From contig NW_003134362.1 in NCBI RefSeq assembly GCF_000003605.2, forward strand, positions 189,367 to 220,412: DNA of 31,046 nucleotides. Direction: 5' to 3'. Below are positions 12,901 to 20,839 of the stretch, piece by piece. The stretch's first letter is position 1. Each line of letters starts with the position of its first letter. The DNA comes from Saccoglossus kowalevskii (taxonomy: Eukaryota; Hemichordata; Enteropneusta; Harrimaniidae). The notes below the pieces were generated by a model. That model had not been told where the DNA came from, searched no databases, and was given only the letters and a program-made list of their open reading frames with translations. Made by a program: the position numbers and the translations under genes.

Positions 12901-15900
12901 GGTGGAAGAGCAATATCCTGACATTGTTGTTTACGTGTACTTTTCTGTTCATTTCTGCTAATACTAACTTTCTGCATATATTTTTCATGATTTTCAAAAA
13001 GTACACTACAAAGCTTTGGTTTTTAAAATGAATGCACATTTTAGTTGGAAAAACAAACGTATATGTAAATGAGTCATTTGTTATGCCATTTTATGTCAAT
13101 GTATTCACGGGCATATACCAGGAATACGATACACGGCCTCTACTTTGTCATAACCTTGAAACATAAATTTTATTGAATCGAATTAACTTGAGAATCAGTT
13201 TCTTTCTTTTCTTTTTCTGTTCTTTTTGCTTTGTTACTATGGACATATTTTATTTCGTGATTGTTGTGACATTTTACTGTAGACTTCAATTGAAATACGA
13301 ATTTTACACTAGATACAATTTTGCTGATGATCTAAAAACTGAGGCTGTGTCGTTGTTTAAATTGCTCTCTGGTTTAGTACAAACTAAATTAAATTACATT
13401 TTTCTCTTGTGATAAGTTTACATTACATAGATATTTATACATATTTTATATTATTTATACATTTTTTGCTCACAGATTTAACATGCGGGGTATTCAGAAA
13501 AAATTTTGGTTAAGAAGAGTTAAAAAAATAAATTCTCTGATACAAAATTTCAGGAAAAAACGAATTCGATGCTTAATTTCATTTTGTTGTGATGATTTAT
13601 TTTATTTCTCATTGTATTTTATATCACTATAATTATCACTCTACCTCAATAGGTTATATTGTACCGTAATTCTGTGGTATTCGACAGTTTGTTATCATAT
13701 CTTATTATGTAATTTGGGACGATTATGCAATATTTTCAAGATGGCGGAAAAGACTCCCATTAATTGTCACAGGCTTGTTGAAGCGGGAGGGTCGTCACCT
13801 GCGCACGCGCGGGAATTGAGTCCCAAGGACGATAATAACACACGCTAAAAACGCAAACACTTGTTTGTAAACAGGTCTCATACCACTAATTAACCAATGG
13901 CTGCTCGTAGCCCGATTAAATGCCTAGAAAGAACCAGTAATTTTTTTTAAATTTGTTTTTTCTCAGGTGCTCCCTGTTTGAGGGCGTAATCACCTGGGTC
14001 AAAGATGAGACCAACATGTGGTCTTTTGTTTACTACTTAGCGACTGTGTACCTGTGGGTTTATTCTGTGTGTATTTGGATGTTCTAATCTTGGTGTTTTT
14101 CCAGTGATTTCTCTAGGTGCAATCCAAATACAGTAGGTGTGTCTTGTTTACCTGAGATTGGTAAGAGTTTGAGCTGGCCAACATGTTAGTTTTTTCATAT
14201 GGTTGTTTACTGGCATGTTGATTTCCCATTTTCGAGTCATGTTTTCAACTTTCTTCATCATTTTCATATAGCAGTCTCGTCATATGTTAACATTGTCGTC
14301 TATGGAAATTCAATTAGTGGTATGAGTCCAACAATGAAACGCTATGGCCATATGACGTATGCGCAGGTGGCGACTCCCCCGTTTTTAGTTCTTAGCTTGA
14401 TACAGCGAACGATTGAATCGGGAAGATATAATATAAAAGAAGAGTTAATGCGAGAATGGTCGCATTTATATACTGCCGCTATACTGTCGTTGCGCGAAAT
14501 GTGTGATATATACATGTATAATAACCTCACTCTAATATTAATTATATTTTCTTGTTCATACTTTTCTAATAGGCAAATATTGGTGGTCGACCTTCAAGAA
14601 ATTATAATGGTGAATATGAATTATTCATTACAATTAAGTAAATGCATCGTTATTATAGTTAGAGGTAGCGATGCGTGACAGTTGATGAACAAACACACAT
14701 TATATTCATATTTCAGGGCCTGCGTTGCTTGGTACTGGTGAAGATAAGAAGTTGTACTCCAAAAGTTATTCGGATAGACAGTGGGACGGTCCTATTGGAA
14801 GTTCTTGCTGTATGATGAGAATTGCAGTCATGCAAGATGGTAGCTTACTTGGAGTCGGTGAAGACAATCAACTATATACTAAGACGTCTATTCATGCTGG
14901 CAAGTGGAAGGTCGTTGAGAACAGTTGCTGCATTCAGGATGTGACAGTGCAACAGGACGGTTCAATCATCGCCGTATCCTCCGCCGTCAGTCGGAAACTG
15001 ATGACTCGACCCGATCTGACCAGTGAATGGACAACCAGCCGTAAATTCAACGATGCTATCCGCATCGATGTACTACCAGATGGCACTATGTTAGGTGTCA
15101 CTTCATCTGGAGGACTAAAGCGACGGGTGGGCGGATTTGATGGTACATGGAAATACCAAAAAAGTTTTGGTATGAAAGCAGACGACATTTCAATTCAACC
15201 TGATGGAACCGTACTAGGTATTGAAAAAGGCGGGTGCGGTGTTCACGTCCTCGACTTAGAAACTGGTAAATGGGGCGAAGAATTACTTGAATCTGAATGT
15301 GTAACGGCCATTGCGTCACCTGGCAATTTGAGTGAGTATATAACACGGGGTCTCATATAATGTTATTGTACAACAAAATATGCGTTAGCGGGAATTAGTT
15401 TTTGCATTTTTGTTTTTCTACGAGCGGTTTTAGTATAATAGCTGCTGAATCTACAAATTATTTAGCAAATTATGTATTCATGCATGCAAATTGTTATTCA
15501 TTATCTGCATTCTTTAAGATGTGATACACAAATACTCTTGTTGCGATTAGAAGTGATTTCTCCAAATTTTGGAGTTGTGCGGGCTGGTGTATTGAATGTC
15601 TGTACATGCGCAGCGAAGTGCTGAACATTGTTTTATTCGAACCATTTGCACTGAAACAAGTAAACGTCGAATTGTTTCCACGTAAATTCGAGCCAATATC
15701 GCAAAAATGTTGTTTACATACATTATTGTAGTGTTTCAGAATTTATAATCTAACTCTTTCCCTGCAAGCGGGAAAATGTACCAGGCAGGAAGTACATTTT
15801 TAGTTTGTGTCTAGTGTGAATTCTTATTTATTATTTAATATCTCGATTCTTAATGAGCAATGTGACAATGGTTGAATTATATGTTAATCAAATAATCTTC

Positions 15901-18900
15901 CTGTTACTGTCACTTAAGGGTATGGAACAAAATAATTACTAAATGTGATGGTAGCAACATGTTTGTCGAATCTACTGTTATTAACCGGCAATTTTTCTAT
16001 TCTGAAGTATTCCCTGAACCCACAGTCGCACCAACAGAGGCGCCAACAGAGGCGCCAACAGAGGCACCAACCGAGGCACCAACCGAGGCGCCAACAGAGG
16101 CACCAACCGAGGAACCAACCGAGGCGCCAACAGAGGCACCAACCGAGGCACCGCCGCCACCTTCAAGTACGTAATCATTAGAATAGAAGAGTACAGCAAC
16201 CAGCAGTGTTAGACACCCGTTTAATGCGCCTAACTTTAGGCTATAAATCCTACCTTTCAGTATGAGCCATTATCAGTTTATACTCTATAACATGTACATT
16301 ATAATTACAATCCAGACATCTAGTGACATATGCTACTATATTACTCAACAATATTCACTGATTTATTCGTAGAATCCAAGATTTTTACTGACAAAGTGCT
16401 GTTTAAGGATTCATTCGCGGAATGTTATAAAAGAGGTATGATGCTTGCTGTTCCAACTGATGAGAGTGCATATAATGACATAGTTAATGCAATCAAAGCA
16501 ATGGGGGAGCTGGATACAGAATATATCTTCATTGGCATAAAGTACATCGACGACGACATTAAAACAATTTATGGAAGTCGTGACTTCTACCGAGCATTTG
16601 CACCTAACGAGCCCAATGGTCATGGGGACAATTGTGTCGTCATTTCGTAAGTGATTCTTTGTTATTGTCGTCACATGTGGATATAAATCGTTTAGAGGTA
16701 TAGAGAGTATACAATTATAATACATTTTTAAGTATAATGGTGACACAAACTGGATATCAATTATTGTTTCTCAATTAAGTGTCAATCAGAAAATCTTATT
16801 AATTTTAAGTTGTAGCATAACGGAATTTACCCGCCGTGTGTGCGCGTTCTGGATTTGATATTCAAATTCCAGGGATAAAATGCACCTTGGCGCGTGACAA
16901 AATCGACAACAATTTTAATTATATTTTAACGAACTAGCGGTAATACCGATCATATACTATTTCTACACATAATATACATAACACAGATATAACAAAGATA
17001 TTTGTATTATAAATTCTAAAATATACTCCTTTATTTGGAATGGGCATGACAGAATATCACGCAACACCATAATAGGCCAAGGGGGATTGGGTATGTTGGA
17101 TATATGTGCAATGCAAAAAGCCATTAAAGTAATGTGGGTCAAACATTATCTCTCTGATACTTTGAAGCTTGTGGGGGACACCACATTAATAGTCTGTTTA
17201 TTGGGCTTACCTTGGCTGGACATTCATTTATTCTCTGCCTTTTAATATGCAACAAACTGCAACAAACGACAATCTCAATGGAAATTAGGCCACAATATTA
17301 TTTATACAAATGAAAAGTTATTCCATTTGAGTTCAGCATTAGTAAGTTCGAATGTATGCACTTTCTGTTATGACACTCCGTTTCTCTACATTAATTCATC
17401 TATTTGCTGAGTGTTAACCGGTCCAGGTTTTATGGAGATCTATGTAAATATATGGAGTAAGGCCTTAAGACTTAAAAAATAAGTTAACAAGCAAACAAAT
17501 TATTTTGGGAGATAGAAACTTGTCCATTCTACTCAATCACATTATACTTATTACAGCATTTACAACAGCATACTTATAAAAATCATGCCAAACATAGCTA
17601 TAGCAGAGGTGAAATACAATAAAAAAAGTATGAATCACTACTTTCAACCAGAAAGGGCGCAACAAGAATTGGAATAATGTTCTAGTGTAACAGTACAGGC
17701 ACTGACCTTTGTTTTGCAATTGATCAATAAGATTGTAACTTATCGAATTGGTGTGTACTACTATATAATTTGGCAATCTCCACAATGTTAATGAATGCTT
17801 TGAGGGTATGCTGGAAATGGGATACCTGCCATATTCAATCACTGTGAAGTTGTTCATTATTGTATTCTGTTTCTCACCCAAAGGGTTAAAGATGACTACA
17901 AGTACGTCGACATTGACTGTGGGAATAAAGCTTGGGAAGGGCCAGAGGCTATGTATGTATGCGAACCACTAGGTAAATCATTTATATATTAACCTAATTT
18001 AACTTTTTTAGTTTTAGAAACATCTCCATTTACCTCCGCTTATTTAAGTCTTGTAATTATTAAAATACCAGGAAAACAGCTCGTCATGATTATTATCGAA
18101 TGTTGCTCCGTTTTCTTAACTTAAAATAGATGATCCACTCTCATAAGATTTTATATGTGGTGATTTGATTTTGTAAAATGGTATCTATATTTCAGATCCT
18201 TACTATGCTGCAGAGATAGTCAAATACAAATTCTTCGACTCAAGGACGCCTCGTGACAAAGCAATTACAAAATGTAAAAAGCGAGGCATGGTACTTGCTA
18301 GAGACCACAGTGAACAGACCCATGGTGCCATTCTAATCAAGATATGGATAACTTCGTCATTTTGGGAGAACTATCATATTGATGCAGTAAAAGGAGGTCC
18401 TACCGGTGTGATATCAAGTACTGGGCAAGCTCAGAATTTTAAACCATTCGCAAAGGGTGAAGTTGATGGACAAGGTAACTGTTTCTATCTACGGTAGGTA
18501 CAGTTATGTTATCTTGTGTGTCACTAAATACATTCTATATTGTTCACTATTTCAAATAATCATTAGGCCCGGCCCGTTTTGTTATTTATGTTCCACTTAT
18601 GTTCCATTTACTGTACTGTACTGATAATCTAAGCATATATTAATATGGGGTTATTACTAAGATACCTCAAGTATGCACGAAGACAATACAGCGGCAGTAT
18701 CGACCGACGCGCAGATGTCTACATACATCTATAAACGTTTTAGTAGATTTTCTCTATAAATTGTGATAGATGATAAATTGGGAAGCTATTTCCAGTGGCT
18801 TTCCTGTAATTGCTCTATAGACTTTACAGAAACAAGAACACACAACTAATGATACATGCACAAGAATAGATTCTAATGTATTGGCCGTAATTGTAATTAA

Positions 18901-19897
18901 GTACAATAGGCACCAAGTTGAAGATCAGAAAACATTATGTAATGTTAAATGCATAAAATGGGTTTAAGCACAAGCATGTGAACAATTCAAGTTGGATAGT
19001 CATGTGATCAATATATTATTTTCAAAGCAATCACATACATTGCAGTGGCTCATAGATACTGCGAACTACATTTTAGATCGTGATTTCAGTTGGTAACTTA
19101 GTAACCCATATGATACTGATGGCTATCAGATTGCCTTAGAGAATTGACAAGATATTGTCACACACAAAAAAACAACTCTAATGAAACTCACTAATGTTGT
19201 ATAACAGGTATCAAAGATATTGAGGTATTATTTATTTGCTATAAATATAGAATGAAAATATATTTTGAAATATCCAGCGCTGAAAATGACCAAATGGTTT
19301 CATTGATCAAAGTTAGGAAATAAATTATTTTTAATTCATTAGCAAACTAAACACATTTTGAAGTATCTATTTATCAATCAAATTATTTATATGAAGTTAC
19401 ATTCAACTTAGAAAGTGTTTTTTATGCAAATCCAAAGAACGTCTACATTAATTTTGTGATACAATACAAACACATGAATGAATGATTGCATAACTATATT
19501 TAAAGAGCAGAACTGCAAATACTATTGAAATCTAATAAAATATTGTATCAGCTTTTTCAAATGGTGTCTTGATTGACAATTGTACATTCTATTTGTTTTA
19601 AAGGAGAACTAAGGAACATCAGTGGGGCGATCATAAGTGCATCAGGGCATATGGATTCATATGCTACGATAGTGAGTTTGTCTTATCATAACATATATCA
19701 ATGATTTTATATTAGAAAATTACAAACGAAAGCGTGTTTCAGTACTAGAAATACATTTCCAATTATGAACTTTACCACCTTGTGCAGAACGCTTATTGGA
19801 ACAGACACACTCAGTGGTAAAGGATACAATTGAAAACACTATACGGAGATAACTGATTTATCTTTTTCGTTGATAAGGATACGCTACATCGGACTAA
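9906..19897 (+). CDS. Secreted lectin gene: five propeller repeats, PTEAP linker, two C-type lectin domains (spliced)
   Basis: Gene-level entry. The preferred model joins 9906-9954, 14717-15331, 16008-16166, 16373-16646, 17884-17972, 18196-18493, 19604-19671 and 19878-19897. That is 1572 nt, or 523 residues plus stop. All junctions are GT-AG and in phase, with phase 1 at domain borders and phase 2 inside each C-type domain. Order in the protein: signal peptide, five ~40-residue repeats with a DG[ST]-hydrophobic-GV core, Thr/Pro-rich linker, lectin domain 1 (EPN motif), lectin domain 2. Known C-type domains bind sugars or proteins extracellularly, so recognition or immunity is the likely role; this is inference. 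The weak points are the first-exon donor, the possibility of an unseen exon in the 4.8-kb first intron, and the exact C-terminus. Confidence 0.82.
10574..10850 (+). repeat. Degenerate ~60-bp tandem repeat, about five copies
   Basis: Five imperfect copies share a pattern close to 'gaagctgttaa.atncgatataggaatgacaccaaa' followed by 'tagcatgta'. Examples begin at about 10578, 10627, 10689, 10744 and 10807. Copies vary in length (about 45-65 bases). Non-coding and intronic if the lectin model is right. Confidence 0.65.
10887..11153 (-). pseudogene. Unrecognised coding-like fragment with one in-frame stop
   Basis: On the minus strand a frame runs from ATG at 11153 to a TGA at 10887-10889, 89 codons including the terminator, with a single internal TAA at 11040-11042. 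Its composition is balanced and protein-like: segments such as VECTALYKHIGYWEDTK before the stop, then NAIPCYITALADITKQKDE and AEPSCGGDFWK after it. This contrasts with the low-complexity peptides from surrounding AT-rich DNA. No family is recognised. It may be the end of a decayed gene whose earlier parts lie at 11308-11376 and 11957-12570, or a transposon remnant. Confidence 0.35.
11308..11376 (-). pseudogene. Unrecognised coding-like fragment, possible exon remnant
   Basis: Minus-strand frame reading LHLEDFDSLAKRVEERSN followed by MIGCW and a TAA at 11305-11307. It is preceded on the minus strand by TAG (11377-11379), which could be an acceptor AG or a stop. The amphipathic, charged composition is protein-like. 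It resembles the tail of some glycosyltransferases only loosely, so I do not assign a family. Confidence 0.25.
11664..11808. repeat. Nested inverted repeats with internal direct repeat
   Basis: An outer perfect 15-base pair (tttaaaccgaagaac at 11664-11678; its reverse complement at 11794-11808) encloses an inner perfect 10-base pair (gaacgatgac at 11688-11697; gtcatcgttc at 11746-11755). Also present is a perfect 22-base direct repeat (ttcatactgtttaatcataa plus ca, at 11704-11725 and 11753-11774). The transcript could fold into a long interrupted hairpin. It could also be a short foldback element, but no target-site duplication was identified. Confidence 0.6.
11957..12570 (-). pseudogene. Possible decayed coding sequence, unrecognised
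   Basis: Two minus-strand frames look protein-like. One near 12570-12410 includes SIGAALLTFSIGLCDLYLPP then GQRIFGIVQNVVN before a stop. The other, about 12178-11957, includes LIELCGNYFNHERSCFHSSP. They are in different frames, lack clear splice sites and match no family I know. They may belong with the fragments at 10887-11376. Chance open reading in a less AT-rich patch cannot be excluded. Confidence 0.2.
13735..13870 (+). promoter_or_regulatory. GC-rich promoter-like patch with YY1-type and NRF1-type motifs
   Basis: Within AT-rich DNA, a ~130-base GC-richer island carries caagatggcgg at 13737-13747, a match to the YY1 core often found at animal start sites. About 55 bases on is tgcgcacgcgcggg, close to the NRF1 palindrome. 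The ATG inside the YY1 motif (13741) opens a 35-codon frame ending TAA at 13846-13848. This could be an internal promoter, the start of a non-coding transcript, or a transposon piece. Confidence 0.35.
14199..14678 (+). other. 159-codon open frame just upstream of lectin exon 2, coding status doubtful
   Basis: Starts at a real ATG and ends TGA at 14676-14678, 38 bases before the exon 2 acceptor. The predicted peptide is rich in Ile, Tyr and Met. No family is recognised, it has no cysteine pattern like the neighbouring exons, and an antisense frame is also open across part of it. It is long for AT-rich DNA, so I list it, but chance opening is the more likely explanation. Confidence 0.15.
14717..15331 (+). 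CDS. Lectin exon 2: five propeller-like repeats
   Basis: 615 nt with phase 1 at both ends, encoding ~205 residues. Five units of 39-41 residues begin LLGTGEDKKLY, LLGVGEDNQLY, IIAVSSAVSRKLM, MLGVTSSGGLKR and VLGIEKGGCGVHV. Four end in a DG[ST] turn. Each has a Trp or aromatic mid-unit (QWDG, KWKV, EWTT, TWKY, KWGE) and an alternating hydrophobic strand before the DG turn. This spacing is typical of small beta-propeller lectins with tectonin- or tachylectin-like repeats, though sequence identity to those is not claimed. The SSCC/NSCC pairs in units 1 and 2 could form disulfides. The last unit lacks a DG turn (SPGN). The symmetric phase makes the exon a shuffling-competent module. Confidence 0.85.
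15332..16007 (+). other. Lectin intron 2
   Basis: Begins with a strong donor (gtgagt) and ends after a T-rich tract (ttttctattctgaag). No inserted element or gene was recognised. Confidence 0.6.
16008..16166 (+). CDS. Lectin exon 3: PTEAP-repeat linker
   Basis: 159 nt, phase 1 to phase 1. Encodes FPEPTVAP then tandem PTEA units ending APPPPSS. The unit is 12 bases (ccaacagaggcg and variants such as ccaaccgaggca), repeated about 11 times with one PTEE variant. A Thr/Pro-rich spacer of this sort is typically extended and O-glycosylated, separating the propeller from the lectin heads. An alternative acceptor (cccacag ending at 16025) is also in phase and would shorten the exon by 18 bases. Confidence 0.85.
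16018..16163 (+). repeat. Coding 12-bp minisatellite (PTEA units)
   Basis: Tandem 12-base units varying at two synonymous positions (aca/acc for Thr, gcg/gca for Ala). Because the unit is a multiple of three, copy-number change keeps the frame and only alters linker length. Confidence 0.85.
16373..16646 (+). CDS. Lectin exon 4: C-type lectin domain 1, N-terminal part
   Basis: 274 nt, phase 1 to phase 2. Contains the first conserved cysteine (SFAECYKRG), an LAVPTDESAYNDI helix region typical of the fold, FIGIKY in place of the WIGL core, and NEPNGHGDNCV. The last includes a canonical EPN tripeptide, which in studied C-type domains helps bind calcium and mannose-type sugars, and the second conserved cysteine. 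The acceptor is ttcgtag ending at 16372 and the donor is gtaagt at 16647. Confidence 0.92.
16647..17883 (+). other. Lectin intron 4, hosts a LINE relic
   Basis: Splits C-type domain 1 in phase 2 just after the second cysteine. It begins with gtaagt and ends ctcacccaaag. The middle is occupied by a dead LINE fragment in the same orientation as the gene. Confidence 0.8.
17012..17690 (+). mobile_element. 3' remnant of an L1-like LINE reverse-transcriptase ORF
   Basis: The frame from about 17012 to a TAA at 17243-17245 reads SFIWNGHDRISRNTIIG, then QGGLGMLDICAMQKAIKVMW and VKHYL. This is the conserved FIWNG...GGLGM.D....KA.K..W block near the C-terminal end of L1-type non-LTR polymerases. Further on, after frame breaks, VCTFCYDTPFLYINSSIC (about 17350-17408) resembles the C.FC...ET..HLF..C zinc-knuckle region that follows it. 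A weak tail may reach ~17690. Stops and deletions show it is inactive. No poly(A) tail or target-site duplication was identified. Confidence 0.75.
17884..17972 (+). CDS. Lectin exon 5: C-type lectin domain 1, C-terminal part
   Basis: 89 nt, phase 2 to phase 1. Encodes VKDDYKYVDIDCGNKAWEG then PEAMYVCEPL, supplying the third and fourth conserved cysteines and the final YVCE strand. The usual WND calcium tripeptide reads YVD here: Trp is Tyr, the Asn ligand is Val and Asp is kept. Calcium or sugar binding may be altered despite the intact EPN in the preceding exon. Confidence 0.92.
18196..18493 (+). CDS. Lectin exon 6: C-type lectin domain 2, N-terminal part
   Basis: 298 nt, phase 1 to phase 2. 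Acceptor atttcag, donor gtaggt. Begins DPYYAAEIVKYKFFDSRTP and carries the first cysteine (AITKCKKRGMVLA) and second cysteine (GQGNCFYL). The EPN position reads EVD, so the Pro and Asn of EPN are lost while the Glu remains. The WIGL core is weak (SSFWENY). Overall spacing still fits the fold. Confidence 0.9.
18494..19603 (+). other. Lectin intron 6
   Basis: 1.1 kb of AT-rich sequence between the two halves of C-type domain 2. No gene, element or repeat was recognised. Confidence 0.6.
19604..19671 (+). CDS. Lectin exon 7: C-type lectin domain 2, C-terminal part
   Basis: 68 nt, phase 2 to phase 1. Reads RTKEHQWGDHKCIRAYGF then ICYD, supplying cysteines three and four. The WND position reads WGD, keeping Trp and Asp. 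If the donor gtgagt at 19672 is not used, the frame runs on for SEFVLS and stops at TAA 19689-19691, giving a natural alternative end. Confidence 0.9.
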
Positions 19898-19939
19898 CGA
19901 ATACATAGAGAATACATATGACAGAAATATGCCAAAAAG
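19878..19939 (+). CDS. Lectin exon 8: C-terminal end and possible 3'UTR
   Basis: Bounded by an acceptor (gttgataag ending at 19877) and a strong donor (aag|gtgaga). Joined in the expected phase 1 it codes RYATSD and stops at TAA 19895-19897. Read instead in phase 0, the whole exon is open (DTLHRTNEYIENTYDRNMPK) and continues in frame into the next exon. The two readings differ by frame, so either the rest is 3'UTR, or an alternative upstream junction or an assembly indel exists. Confidence 0.6.
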
Positions 19940-20222
19940 GTGAGAAAACTATGGTATAATTTTGTATACTTTATAATATCTAAATGATGGCCTTTCAAGT
20001 GTCCATCTTGAAAATTTTTGGATCGCCCATCACAGTTTTCTTGTTGGTTGTGAAAATATATTTGAAGCAGCTCTAATATGGCATTGGATGTAACAGTCTC
20101 AGCTAGACTTTACTTTAGAATTTACTCCTCCCTACAAATATCATTCTTTTTTTACATTGTTAGTTCAACTTGTCTAATTCTACATATATCTCATATCTCA
20201 TAATTCTTATTCATATTTATAG

Positions 20223-20365
20223 ATATTTATTCTATCGAACAGCGAGAACCCAACCAAAGAACCTATTTCGTAAATGAACTAAATTAAGCATGATACCACA
20301 TCTCGAAGGAAACGACGCATTGCATGAATCGAAATGAATAAATAAATAATAATGTAATAATCATA
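20223..20365 (+). other. Terminal exon of lectin gene, mainly 3'UTR
   Basis: Follows acceptor ttatag (ending 20222). In the alternative frame of exon 8 it continues as RYLFYRTARTQPKNLFRK to TGA 20275-20277. It ends just beyond two overlapping AATAAA signals at 20337-20342 and 20341-20346, so cleavage near 20360 is expected. Confidence 0.55.
20337..20346 (+). terminator. Polyadenylation signals of lectin gene
   Basis: Two overlapping AATAAA hexamers, plus strand, ~60 bases after the last possible stop codon. This is the first strong signal downstream of the lectin coding exons. Confidence 0.6.
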
Positions 20366-20839
20366 AAGCTGTGTAAGTTATTCTATTGTCAGTACTTTCA
20401 CGGGAAATTTTGAAAATATGTCATCCTCACATTTTGGGCCGCATACATCATAAGACGAAGGTAATATCAAAGAAAGAGTGGTATGATTTCTACAAAGCTT
20501 ATGTTTTTGTTGTGTTCGTAGTTAGACAACACATACAACCGTGTCTCTTTCCAAAGTTATAGCAAAATCCCGAATCCAATAAATGTTTGGAAATCGCTTT
20601 GATACAACTACTGTCTGGAGCTCAGTGTCATTGAAAGGCAGTTATTCCGTGATAAAAGAAACATTTGTGGATCGTGTTATATTGTTTTAGTGCAGTTTGT
20701 CGATCGAACGTACATCGGTTTGTCTTGTGAGCACGTATGTAATGATTACAGAACGCCATAGCCGGACAAAACATTTGTGGAATGTGGAAGTAAGTATCCG
20801 TCATGTGGAACATTGCTGTAACATAGATATCGTACAGAA
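20366..20839. other. Intergenic stretch before minisatellite
   Basis: No gene or repeat is recognised between the lectin 3' end and the ~48-bp tandem array. Confidence 0.5.

Larger units (their letters stand above)
9955..14716 (+). other. Large first intron of the lectin gene
   Basis: A 4.76-kb AT-rich interval ending with a good acceptor (tttcag at 14711-14716). It contains the degenerate tandem repeat, the minus-strand coding-like fragments, the nested inverted repeat and the GC-rich promoter-like patch listed separately. Between these (for example 12200-12420 and 12600-13730) nothing convincing is seen beyond AT-rich DNA with short hydrophobic open frames. Confidence 0.55.

Noticed and set aside
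12813-13412. Two hydrophobic open frames (12813-13031 and 13173-13412) as genes
   Set aside because: Phe/Ile-rich peptides from AT-rich DNA with no family resemblance; the second does not start with ATG.
14934-15346. Antisense open frames opposite the propeller exon
   Set aside because: The plus strand has a clear five-unit protein repeat with matching splice phases; the antisense frames are shadows.
15945-16199. Two further open frames over the PTEAP exon (one sense, one antisense)
   Set aside because: The 12-base unit keeps all frames open. Only the PTEA frame has in-phase splice sites linking it to the neighbouring lectin exons.
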